Source: JAPLYB01 sp964481435
GTDB lineage: Archaea > Nanobdellota > Nanobdellia > Pacearchaeales > UBA284
Direction: 5' to 3'
Length of the DNA stretch: 15,733 bases
Assembly (NCBI GenBank): GCA_964481435.1
Contig: CAYZTH010000021.1
Span: 1 to 15,733, forward strand
Notes under the pieces: model-generated
Seen by the model: the letters and a program-made list of their open reading frames with translations, nothing else
What the model was told of the DNA's origin: nothing
The model's database searches: none
Made by a program: the position numbers and the translations under genes
Shown here: positions 7,697 to 14,364 of the stretch, piece by piece
Position numbering within the stretch: position 1 is the first letter of the stretch
Layout of the letters: each line of letters opens with the position of its first letter

Positions 7697-9361
7697 ATGA
7701 AAAGATTTAAGCATCGCAGTCATGGATTTAAAATTTCGAAGCATCCAAAGCACCATACAAAGGTCGAGCCAGTTTCTACAATTTCCAGAGAGGCTGCTGA
7801 AGAAATCAGACTAAAAAAGACAAACGAGCAAATAACCCTAGAAATTCAAGAAAAAATCAGAAAGAAGGAAGATCTTGAGGGCTATAATGTAAATGCAAAT
7901 GAAGTCAAGATTCAAGTTAATATAGTAAAGATAGATGAAGGAGTCTTCTACTCAATAAAATTGCCCGAATTATCTGAACCTACAAAAGCTCTTCTGGATA
8001 ATTTAAGGCAGAAACTTATCAACTCAACAGAGATAAACTTTGAAGTCACAGACAGCAATGCCATAGAGAAACTAAAAAATAGGTTAAAACAAAAATCCGA
8101 AGAACTCTTAAAATCACAGTTTAAGCTTTCAGATGAAACAATAAAACTTCTTTCTGGAATCCTGATAAATGAAATGATAGGTTTAGGAAATCTAGAGCTT
8201 CTTATTGCTGACCCGAATCTTGAGGAGATAGTGGTCACTTCAGCAAAAGAACCCGTGAGAGTTTTCCATAAAAAATATGGCTGGCTCATAACAAACCTGA
8301 CACTCGCTTCTGAAAAACAGATTGAGAACTACTCCGCCATCATAGCAAGAAGAGTCGGTAGACAGATTACTACCCTCACACCAATGCTTGACGCCCATCT
8401 CATCACTGGAGATAGAGTTAATTCTATCCTATATCCCATATGCACAAAAGGAAATACGATAACAATAAGAAAGTTTGCCCGTGAACCCTGGACAGCGGTG
8501 GATTTTATAAATAACGGCACCTGTACTCTAGATATATTCTCACTGATATGGACCGCTATGCAATACGAACTTAATATTTTATTCTCCGGAGGAACAGCCT
8601 CTGGAAAAACAACTATGCTAAACATATCCTCCATCTTCCTTCCACCCTATCATCGAGTTATCAGCATTGAGGATACAAGAGAATTGCAACTTCCAGAACA
8701 TCTATACTGGGCGCCCCTAGTTACGAGAATGCCAAATGCAGAGGGAAAAGGGTCTGTAACAATGCTTGACTTATTAATTAATTCATTAAGAATGCGTCCA
8801 GATAGAATTATCCTTGGAGAGATGAGAAGAAGAGAAGAAGCCGAGGTTCTATTTGAGGCCATGCATACTGGTCACAGCGTCTATGCAACAGTCCACGCAG
8901 ATAGTGCAGCTGAGACTATCTCCAGATTGATTAATCCCCCAATAAATGTTCCTCCAAACCTATTGAAAGCAGTTGACCTCTGTGTAACCATGTTCAGAGA
9001 CAGAAGAAAAGGAGTAAGAAGAACATATCAAGTTACTGAATTCATTCCGACGAGCGAAGGAGATAAAAATGGGGTTAAGCCAAACATTCTTTATAGATAT
9101 GAACCAGCAACCGACGCGATAATAAAACATGCCGCCTCCATGGGTGTTTTTGAGAAGCTAAGCAGACACACTGGCATGAGTTTCTCGGAGATAAACAAGG
9201 AATTAGATAATAAAAAGAAAATCCTTATGGACCTTGTAAAAAGAAATGTTAGAGATATGAATGGGATTGCAGATGCCGTAAGGCAGTATTACATGAGTAC
9301 TGCCCAGTTCAGGGGCGTTCAAGATAAAAAAGAACACTTAAATAGAAAAAGAAAAATATAG
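7697..9361 (+). CDS. Type IV pilus/archaellum-type assembly ATPase (GspE/TadA/ArlI family)
   Basis: 554 residues, the hexameric ATPase that powers pilin insertion from the cytoplasmic face. Motifs in order: N-terminal domain to about 270; Walker A GGTASGKT (298-305, K304); Asp box SIEDTRE (323-329); Walker B RPDRIILGEMR (367-377, E375); His box HTGHSVYATVHADS (390-403). All catalytic residues are present. The first 30 residues are very basic and His-rich (KRFKHRSHGFKISKHPKHH), an unusual extension that could contact lipid or nucleic acid. The start at ATG 7697 is supported by GAGGT at 7688-7692, one of the clearest ribosome binding sites in the window. The next gene follows after 7 bases. Family membership is certain; pilus and not archaellum is inferred from the neighbouring pilins and the absence of recognisable ArlF/ArlG. 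Confidence 0.95.
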   Translation: MKRFKHRSHGFKISKHPKHHTKVEPVSTISREAAEEIRLKKTNEQITLEIQEKIRKKEDLEGYNVNANEVKIQVNIVKIDEGVFYSIKLPELSEPTKALLDNLRQKLINSTEINFEVTDSNAIEKLKNRLKQKSEELLKSQFKLSDETIKLLSGILINEMIGLGNLELLIADPNLEEIVVTSAKEPVRVFHKKYGWLITNLTLASEKQIENYSAIIARRVGRQITTLTPMLDAHLITGDRVNSILYPICTKGNTITIRKFAREPWTAVDFINNGTCTLDIFSLIWTAMQYELNILFSGGTASGKTTMLNISSIFLPPYHRVISIEDTRELQLPEHLYWAPLVTRMPNAEGKGSVTMLDLLINSLRMRPDRIILGEMRRREEAEVLFEAMHTGHSVYATVHADSAAETISRLINPPINVPPNLLKAVDLCVTMFRDRRKGVRRTYQVTEFIPTSEGDKNGVKPNILYRYEPATDAIIKHAASMGVFEKLSRHTGMSFSEINKELDNKKKILMDLVKRNVRDMNGIADAVRQYYMSTAQFRGVQDKKEHLNRKRKI

Positions 9362-9368
9362 GAGCCTT

Positions 9369-10247
9369 ATGTTCAGAATCCCCCTTCTTTTTTTTCCGGA
9401 TAAGTTCGTGGATGGGATTTCAAATATCTTTGCAGACACCGGAAAGAAGATAGCAGGTAAGAATAAAAAGTTTCAGACATATTTCCTCCAAGCAAACATC
9501 CCCGTAAAGCCAGAAAAATATTTGGCGATGTGTCTGACAGGATTAGTCTTAGATTTAATATTTCTGACAGTGATTCTTGGAGCACTTTTCTACATTGGAA
9601 AAGCAAGCCTGATTTATGCCCCCATAATTTCTATTGTGGTATCATTCTTCATCTTTATACAACAAGTCAACTATCCCAGAATCCTAGTAGCAAAAAAAGT
9701 TAGGAACATCGAAGCAAATCTTCTTCCCGCACTAAGGGCCATGTCTGTACAATTGACTGCCGGAGTCACTTTTTACAATGCTCTAAAGAATATAGCAAGA
9801 AGTAAGTATGGTGTAATATCCGAAGAATTCCAAAAAGCAATGAACTCCATGGAATCAGGAACTCCAACTCTTGAAGCTCTTGAAAAAGTATCTCAAAATA
9901 ATCCCTCTATATTTTTCAGAAGAACAGTATGGCAAATTATGACGGGCATGGGTGCTGGAGCAGATATTTCAAATGTCCTAAAAGAGATTGTCAAATCTCT
10001 TAATCAAGAGCAAGTTACAGAAATCCAGGCTTATGGTGGAAAACTCGCTCCCCTAAGTATGTTCTACATGGTCATTGCAATCATATTCCCTGCACTAGCA
10101 ATAACCTTTATACTGGTCCTTTCAACTTTTGTTCAAGCTCTTGGAGAGAACTATAAGATGATACTCATAAGCGTACTTGGGATGGTTGTTTTTCTCCAAA
10201 TCATCTTTTTAGGCATGATAAAATCAGGGAGGCCGCCACTAATCTAA
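9369..10247 (+). CDS. TadC/PilC-type platform protein, first copy
   Basis: 292 residues with a single type II secretion F (T2SSF) module. There is a short cytoplasmic N-terminus, two membrane helices (about 53-105), a helical cytoplasmic domain (about 110-220: EANLLPALRAMSVQLTAG, GTPTLEALEKVS, MGAGADISNVLKEIV), and two more helices at the C-terminus ending GRPPLI. This family forms the inner-membrane platform that couples the ATPase to pilin assembly. GGAG at 9361-9364 precedes the ATG by 4 bases, and the gap to the ATPase stop is 7 bases, so the two are surely one transcript. It is half the length of the usual two-module archaeal PilC/ArlJ protein; the partner module is the gene after it. 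Confidence 0.92.
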   Translation: MFRIPLLFFPDKFVDGISNIFADTGKKIAGKNKKFQTYFLQANIPVKPEKYLAMCLTGLVLDLIFLTVILGALFYIGKASLIYAPIISIVVSFFIFIQQVNYPRILVAKKVRNIEANLLPALRAMSVQLTAGVTFYNALKNIARSKYGVISEEFQKAMNSMESGTPTLEALEKVSQNNPSIFFRRTVWQIMTGMGAGADISNVLKEIVKSLNQEQVTEIQAYGGKLAPLSMFYMVIAIIFPALAITFILVLSTFVQALGENYKMILISVLGMVVFLQIIFLGMIKSGRPPLI

Positions 10248-10276
10248 ATCAGATAATAAATTAGAAATAAACTAAA

Positions 10277-10306
10277 TTGCTGACTGCATTAGCACAAACT
10301 CAGCAA
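10277..10306 (+). other. Hairpin in the gap between the two platform genes
   Basis: TTGCTGA (10277-10283) and TCAGCAA (10300-10306) form a perfect 7-bp stem with a 16-base loop in the 92-base gap between the two T2SSF genes, otherwise the longest gap inside the motor operon. A shorter competing stem (TGCT/AGCA) overlaps it. It could be an mRNA processing or attenuation structure; chance is not excluded. Confidence 0.3.
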
Positions 10307-10339
10307 GAAAAAAGTTAATACATAAAAAATAATAAAAAA

Positions 10340-11308
10340 ATGATATTCCTATCAAAGATATTTCCAGGTTATACGAAGATGGTCGAGAAGATGGCAGTCT
10401 ATGTAAACCTAAAGAAAGATCCAAGAGAACACACAAATACCCTCATCCTGACAGCCATATTTATCGGACTAATTGGTTTTGGGGCACTCTACTACTTTAC
10501 AACATGGATATTTGGATTAATTGCTTTCTTTGGTTTATTTGGTCTTTCTCTTCTTCTCTTTTACGTATTATTTATACTTAAGGCAGACCGAATCGCAAAA
10601 GAAGCTGAAGGTGCCCTTCCTGATGCACTTCAACTTATGGCGACTAATCTAAGAGCCGGCCTGACAACAGACAGAGCATTCGTCGTCTCAGCAAGAGAAG
10701 ATTTTGGCAGATTAAATGTTGAGTTTAAGAGAGTAGCAAAAGAGATAGCAACAGGCGAAGACTTAACAGATTCCTTAGCAAATATGTCAAAAAGAATAAA
10801 ATCAAACATATTTGCAAGAACAATAGACCTTGTTAATTTTGGTATCATCTCAGGCGGAGAACTGGCAGCCTTGCTTGAAGAATCTGCTGCAAGCCTTAGA
10901 CAGCAGCTTTTAACAAGAAAACAGATTCACTCAAGTGTATTGATGTACACTATCTTCATATTTGCCGCTGTTGGTTTCATCTCACCTCTTCTTTTTTCCC
11001 TAAGTACGGTCTTAACAGAGATAATAACTTCAACTCTTGGAAGTGTCGATGTAATTCCTCCAGATGTAGCTTCAAAGGTTCCACTAACTGTATCCCAAGT
11101 CATGATAAATGTTAATTTCATAAAAATATTCTCACTTGTTCTTTTAGGCTTTACTGGTATCCTCAGCTCTCTAGCCCTGGGATTAATTAATTCAGGTGAA
11201 GAAAAAGATGGCCTAAGATTCGTGCCCATCCTGCTAGCCATATCAGCAGCCATGTTCTTTGTAGTCTCAATAGGAATAAGATTTGCACTTTCCTATTTTG
11301 TACAGTGA
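10340..11308 (+). CDS. TadC/PilC-type platform protein, second copy
   Basis: 322 residues, again one T2SSF module. Two membrane helices (about 34-80) precede the cytoplasmic helical domain (about 85-195: AEGALPDALQLMATNLRAGL, TGEDLTDSLANMSKRI, ISGGELAALLEESAASL). Three further hydrophobic segments follow (about 202-228, 255-282, 290-320), one more than in the upstream copy. The two copies share layout but little obvious sequence, so they are old partners and probably form a heteromeric platform (inference), as TadB and TadC do in bacterial Tad pili. The start at 10340 has no clear ribosome binding site and lies in A-rich sequence; M14 is a possible alternative start. Confidence 0.9.
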   Translation: MIFLSKIFPGYTKMVEKMAVYVNLKKDPREHTNTLILTAIFIGLIGFGALYYFTTWIFGLIAFFGLFGLSLLLFYVLFILKADRIAKEAEGALPDALQLMATNLRAGLTTDRAFVVSAREDFGRLNVEFKRVAKEIATGEDLTDSLANMSKRIKSNIFARTIDLVNFGIISGGELAALLEESAASLRQQLLTRKQIHSSVLMYTIFIFAAVGFISPLLFSLSTVLTEIITSTLGSVDVIPPDVASKVPLTVSQVMINVNFIKIFSLVLLGFTGILSSLALGLINSGEEKDGLRFVPILLAISAAMFFVVSIGIRFALSYFVQ

Positions 11309-11351
11309 TTGTACCTCAAAAGTCATATCCCTCCGAAGGAATTTAAAAAGA

Positions 11352-11359
11352 TTTAAAAA
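11352..11359 (+). promoter_or_regulatory. TATA box for the KaiC-like gene
   Basis: TTTAAAAA centred 24-25 bases before the ATG at 11380, predicting a leaderless mRNA. A second copy lies ten bases upstream (11342-11349). This suggests the KaiC-like gene can be transcribed separately from the motor operon even though it lies only 71 bases downstream of it. Confidence 0.5.
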
Positions 11360-11379
11360 CAGAGTTTCCCTATAAACGT

Positions 11380-12204
11380 ATGAAAACAAAAAAAAAGAAG
11401 GTTAAAGTAGCTATAAAAGTCAAAAAATCCAAACACCCTAAATCCAAAATTTCTAGCATAAAAAATAAAAAATGTGTTCAACCAAGGAATTCTGAGCGAA
11501 TTCCTTCAGGAATTTCTAACTTTGATACTATCACCGATGGTGGATTGACCCGAGGTTCTGTCAATCTGATAGTTGGAGGAGCAGGCTCAGGAAAAACAAT
11601 CTTTTCTATCCAATTCTTATATTCTGGATTAAAAAACGGTGAAACCTGCATGTATCTTACTTTTGAAGAGAAGAAAGATGACCTCTATAGGAACATGCTA
11701 AAAGTAGGTTTTGATTTAAGAAAATACGAAGACTCTGGAAAATTTATTTTTGTTGAATACACACCTGAACAAGTCAAAACAATGATTGAAGAGGGGGGAG
11801 GAACACTTGAGAGCATGGTCTCTAAAAAGAATATCAGCAGGCTCGTAATTGATAGTGTAACTTCATTTGAGCTACTATTCGAGTCTGAACTCGAAAAAAG
11901 AGAAGCAGCCCTGGCTCTTTTTGATATAATAAAAGCCTGGAAATGTACAACATTCTTAACAACTGAAAAAGAATTGTCTATAAATGAGCTTATCTCCGGA
12001 TCAGAGTCAGCAATGGAGTTTGAAGTCGATTCTGTCATCTTGATTTTCTACCTAAGATTAAATGGAATCAGGAACAGGATGATTGAAGTCCTTAAGATGC
12101 GTGGAACAAAGCACTCAAGAAGAATATACTCCATGGAAATAACAGAAGAGGGAATAAAAATCTCAAAAAATCCAGAGAAGAGCATCAAGTCAGATTTGAT
12201 TTGA
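11380..12204 (+). CDS. KaiC-like (RecA-superfamily) ATPase, possible ArlH-like pilus regulator
   Basis: 274 residues with a single KaiC domain: RIPSGISNFDTITDGGL entry motif, Walker A GGAGSGKT (66-73, K72), the acidic pair E96-E97 in TFEEK that serves as general base in KaiC proteins, and Walker B RLVIDS with D158. The first 36 residues are a lysine-rich tail not typical of the family, perhaps a nucleic acid or membrane anchor. In archaella the KaiC-like ArlH (FlaH) sits beside the ArlI ATPase and regulates assembly. The position of this gene directly after an assembly ATPase and platform pair suggests the same job for a pilus (inference). KaiC-like proteins are numerous in archaea and have other roles, so the function is less certain than the family. 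Confidence 0.88.
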   Translation: MKTKKKKVKVAIKVKKSKHPKSKISSIKNKKCVQPRNSERIPSGISNFDTITDGGLTRGSVNLIVGGAGSGKTIFSIQFLYSGLKNGETCMYLTFEEKKDDLYRNMLKVGFDLRKYEDSGKFIFVEYTPEQVKTMIEEGGGTLESMVSKKNISRLVIDSVTSFELLFESELEKREAALALFDIIKAWKCTTFLTTEKELSINELISGSESAMEFEVDSVILIFYLRLNGIRNRMIEVLKMRGTKHSRRIYSMEITEEGIKISKNPEKSIKSDLI

Positions 12205-12239
12205 ATCTAAATAAAATTCTTATTATTCATTCTTAGATT
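12204..12239. terminator. Convergent intergenic inverted repeat, possible shared terminator
   Basis: The 34 bases between the convergent KaiC-like and cupredoxin genes are flanked by AATCTAA (12204-12210) and TTAGATT (12233-12239). The spacer is T-rich on the plus strand (ATTCTTATTATTCATTC), as expected for an archaeal U-tract terminator. The stem is short and A/T-rich, so the T-tract is the better evidence. Confidence 0.35.
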
Positions 12240-12931
12240 TAATCCACAACAATTGATCCATGAACATAGGGATAAAAACTGCAGTGATACTCGTATGTCC
12301 CAATTTTAGTGAATTGATGAACATAAGTTCCTCCAGGAGGTATTGTCTGAGAATTAAGCTCATTTCCTGAATTAGAAGTCACGGTGTGACCAACACGGTC
12401 ATCATTAACCCACAAGATAATATCCCCACGTGAAGCAAAAACTATTTCTGGCTCAAACCTCGAACTTCCGATAGAGACTGTTACCGAATATACTGGCCCT
12501 GCCCCGCCCCCGGGAGTTCCCGGACTAGTTATGATTATTGACTTTTCATTTGACCAATAGTCGCTTCCATTATACACTACATGAACACGATAGTAATAAG
12601 TTCCAGGGGTATTAATCCTGAACTCACTTGTGAATGTTCCCGGAGATAAGCATCCCGAATCACACGCAGTATTCAGATGCACCGGATAGTTACTTACGTC
12701 CTGGGGATTGCTAACAGGGAAAGGCCCATAGTGCACTGCCCCATGATAAAAATAATCCCGGATACCACTAACACCCCAGGCAAGGTTAATTGACTGACCC
12801 GCAACAACAGAGTTTGGGGCAGAATCAATCGAAACAATCAGAGGATCTGAGACAAGACAGCCTGCTCCGCTGACTAAAACCAACCCTAAAATAATTAAGA
12901 TACATAAAAAAGGCAAATATTTTTTTTCCAT
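12239..12931 (-). CDS. Secreted Ig-like plus cupredoxin-like protein, possible lipoprotein
   Basis: 230 residues. The N-terminal hydrophobic signal (to about 24) ends SGAGC, with C25 in lipobox-like context but Gly at -3, so lipid anchoring is possible, not certain. Residues about 30-138 look like an Ig/fibronectin-like beta-sandwich (SVVAGQSINLAW, TPGTYYYRVHVVY). A Pro/Gly hinge leads to a plastocyanin/amicyanin-like domain (150-230) with H182 (GHTVTS) and C217 (YEYHC). Against the amicyanin pattern C-x-x-H-x-x-M, this protein has Y220 and V223, so two of four type 1 copper ligands are missing; H224 and H216 are nearby. It may not bind copper, or may do so differently. A TATA box centred 24-25 bases upstream predicts a leaderless mRNA; GGAGG at 12945-12949 would then lie upstream of the RNA start. 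Transcribed divergently from Sec61-beta. Confidence 0.85.
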   Translation of the reverse strand: MEKKYLPFLCILIILGLVLVSGAGCLVSDPLIVSIDSAPNSVVAGQSINLAWGVSGIRDYFYHGAVHYGPFPVSNPQDVSNYPVHLNTACDSGCLSPGTFTSEFRINTPGTYYYRVHVVYNGSDYWSNEKSIIITSPGTPGGGAGPVYSVTVSIGSSRFEPEIVFASRGDIILWVNDDRVGHTVTSNSGNELNSQTIPPGGTYVHQFTKIGTYEYHCSFYPYVHGSIVVD

Positions 12932-12951
12932 ATATTCTTAATATCCTCCAC

Positions 12952-12959
12952 TTTATAAA
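12952..12959 (-). promoter_or_regulatory. TATA box for the cupredoxin-like gene
   Basis: TTTATAAA centred 24-25 bases before the ATG at 12931 on the minus strand, in the 79-base divergent gap shared with Sec61-beta. It predicts transcription beginning at or next to the ATG. Confidence 0.55.
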
Positions 12960-12981
12960 TTTTAATCAACCTAAACAAAAA

Positions 12982-12989
12982 TTTATAAA
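12982..12989 (+). promoter_or_regulatory. TATA box for Sec61-beta
   Basis: TTTATAAA centred 25-26 bases before the ATG at 13011. This is the expected distance for a leaderless archaeal transcript and supports that start. Confidence 0.6.
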
Positions 12990-13010
12990 CTAAAGAATCA
13001 AAGCTAAACC

Positions 13011-13169
13011 ATGGCAGACAACCAAATAAGAATGCCTTCTAGTTCAGGGGGCTTAACAAGATATTCAGAAGATTATCATAGCAAGATAAAGATAAAACCC
13101 ATGCACGTAATCATTATCCTAGTAGTCCTCGTCGTTCTCGAAGCAATTCTACAGATTGGATTCAAATAA
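13011..13169 (+). CDS. secG: Protein translocase subunit Sec61-beta (SecG)
   Basis: A 52-residue gene, short enough to be missed by length-limited gene calling. The layout is that of archaeal Sec61-beta: a polar cytoplasmic N-terminus with the family motif PSSSGGLTRYSEDYHSK, a basic KIKIKP stretch, then one C-terminal membrane helix (VIIILVVLVVLEAILQIG). It is the small tail-anchored subunit of the SecYE-beta channel through which exported proteins, including the pilins and surface proteins here, cross the membrane. The start is supported by a TATA box 25 bases upstream. It stands alone, divergent from the cupredoxin-like gene and separated by 58 bases from the next gene, which has its own TATA box. 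Confidence 0.93.
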   Translation: MADNQIRMPSSSGGLTRYSEDYHSKIKIKPMHVIIILVVLVVLEAILQIGFK

Positions 13170-13200
13170 AGACCCTATCCTATCCAAATCACAATAAACC

Positions 13201-13208
13201 TTTTATAC
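13201..13208 (+). promoter_or_regulatory. TATA-like box for first helical protein
   Basis: TTTTATAC centred 23-24 bases before the ATG at 13228. It fits the leaderless pattern of neighbouring genes and supports this start codon. Confidence 0.45.
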
Positions 13209-13227
13209 TTCTGAACTCTCTAAAGGC

Positions 13228-13707
13228 ATGGAAGTCCAAGAAGGCAAGGGGTTAGATATAGAACTATTCTCAAAAGCTGATCACTCTATTAGGGCAGCAG
13301 ACCATCTCGCATATATAATCTACCCGCTATTAAAAGACGAAAAACTCCTAAAACAGATATTCAATGAGATCTCAACATGCACAATCAACATAATCAATGC
13401 TATTCTCTATCAGGCCCATAAAAAAGGCGAGCATCTTAGCCAAGACAAAAGACAGAACTTTGAGTTCTTTAAGAAATACTCCTCTAAATTCTTGACCCCT
13501 GAGGAGATCCAGACCCTATCTCATCTATTTGAAATAGTCGAGCAGCACAAGACTAATTCAGTTGATTTCATCAGAAAAGACAGTTTTATAATAATGATAA
13601 ATGGTTCTAAGACCGAATCAATAACTCTTGATAAGATTAAGATGTACATAAATCTCTTGAAGTCCGCAGTCCAAAAGTTCAAGGCATATCAAAGCCAAGG
13701 AGATTAG
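13228..13707 (+). CDS. All-helical protein of unknown function, first of a tandem pair
   Basis: 159 residues, predominantly alpha-helical by composition, with no signal peptide or membrane segment, so probably cytoplasmic. No known domain was recognised. The N-terminal block (SIRAADHLAYIIYPLLKDEK) and especially the C-terminal block starting RKDSF (R116, K117) match the next gene's product. From R116 there is a gap-free run in which Ile, Lys, Ile, Asp/Glu-Lys and Lys recur at equal spacing, so the two are probably paralogues. An R-x4-6-H HEPN-type motif was looked for without a convincing hit. Its promoter looks separate from Sec61-beta upstream. Function unknown; the neighbourhood (translocase, MinD-like ATPase) gives no specific role. 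Confidence 0.8.
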   Translation: MEVQEGKGLDIELFSKADHSIRAADHLAYIIYPLLKDEKLLKQIFNEISTCTINIINAILYQAHKKGEHLSQDKRQNFEFFKKYSSKFLTPEEIQTLSHLFEIVEQHKTNSVDFIRKDSFIIMINGSKTESITLDKIKMYINLLKSAVQKFKAYQSQGD

Positions 13708-13725
13708 GCTAGAAATTAATCTTTT

Positions 13726-13755
13726 CTTAATTCTATAGTTACAAACAGAATTAGG
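13726..13755 (+). other. Stem-loop after first helical protein gene
   Basis: CTTAATTCT (13726-13734) and AGAATTAGG (13747-13755) can form a 9-bp stem with one G-U pair and a 12-base loop, 20 bases after the stop at 13707. A related AGAAATTAAT upstream could form an alternative stem, with CTTTTC between. It may be a terminator separating the two paralogue genes; it is A/T-rich, so chance is possible. Confidence 0.3.
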
Positions 13756-13770
13756 GTAAAAAGCGATAGG

Positions 13771-13779
13771 TATTTATAG
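13771..13779 (+). promoter_or_regulatory. TATA box for second helical protein
   Basis: TATTTATAG about 64 bases before the ATG at 13839, predicting a start near 13801 and a leader of about 38 bases. This is one of the few genes in this half of the window that is not predicted to be leaderless. Confidence 0.35.
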
Positions 13780-13838
13780 TTTAGCTGTCCTTAATCCAAA
13801 TTAAATAACCACTCAAAAAAGAGAAAAAACGCGTTCTA

Positions 13839-14276
13839 ATGTTAAGTGAGATAGATAGAGAAAAGAAAATAGCAGAGCACCTATTCTATGTCAGTCTCAA
13901 ATATACTAAAACAACCGACGTTATCCTCAATCTACTGAACAGATGGGTTGCAATGGTCAATATTTCCATAGATTACCTCTTAAAAAAGGCAAAGAAGAAC
14001 AAAAAGATAAAATCCATACCTGACGCACCAAAAGCGAGAGAAATGGCAATAAGGGCCGTGTATAGCAAGGAAAAAGTTATAATTGAGATAATGGACATGT
14101 ACTCATTCTTCAGAAAACTTCCAGACCTAGATAAGGTTCGAGAGTATGAATTCAGAAAGAATGTCGCCCTTAGAGTGATAAGTAGCGGAAAAGAAGTCCG
14201 GATAGACATGGAAAAGCTCAAAGCCTGGAACGAGAAGATCAATGAGTATATCTTACTCATAAATAAGATGAAATGA
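13839..14276 (+). CDS. All-helical protein of unknown function, second of a tandem pair
   Basis: 145 residues, helical, very lysine-rich, no signal peptide or membrane helix. AEHLFYVSLKYTKTTD near the N-terminus parallels ADHLAYIIYPLLKDEK of the upstream protein. The C-terminal segment from R106 (RKNVALRVISSGKEVRIDME) aligns without gaps to the upstream segment from R116: both have R-K, then Ile, Lys, Ile, an acidic residue followed by Lys, and Lys at matching steps, followed by a final helix. It lacks part of the linker of its partner. It is more basic than the first copy, so the two may have different partners or form a heteromer (inference). No named family was recognised. The gene ends 88 bases before the MinD-like ATPase. 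Confidence 0.8.
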   Translation: MLSEIDREKKIAEHLFYVSLKYTKTTDVILNLLNRWVAMVNISIDYLLKKAKKNKKIKSIPDAPKAREMAIRAVYSKEKVIIEIMDMYSFFRKLPDLDKVREYEFRKNVALRVISSGKEVRIDMEKLKAWNEKINEYILLINKMK

Positions 14277-14334
14277 ATGAAATATCAAATGAACAAAGTA
14301 GAGCTCAGATAAAAATTAATCATCAACAAAAACA

Positions 14335-14342
14335 TTTAAAAA
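14335..14342 (+). promoter_or_regulatory. TATA box for the MinD-like gene
   Basis: TTTAAAAA centred 26-27 bases before the ATG at 14365, predicting a leaderless mRNA and separate transcription from the helical-protein gene upstream. Confidence 0.5.
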
Positions 14343-14364
14343 TACAATTTTCATATATACTATA

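Noticed and set aside
5817..12204. The locus as an archaellum operon
   Set aside because: An ATPase, platform and KaiC-like set would fit, but no ArlF/ArlG-like stator or multi-copy archaellin is seen, and the pilins and giant VWA adhesin fit a pilus better.
12945..12949. GGAGG upstream of the cupredoxin-like gene as a ribosome binding site
   Set aside because: It lies between the TATA box and the predicted RNA start and 13 bases from the ATG, so it would probably not be transcribed.
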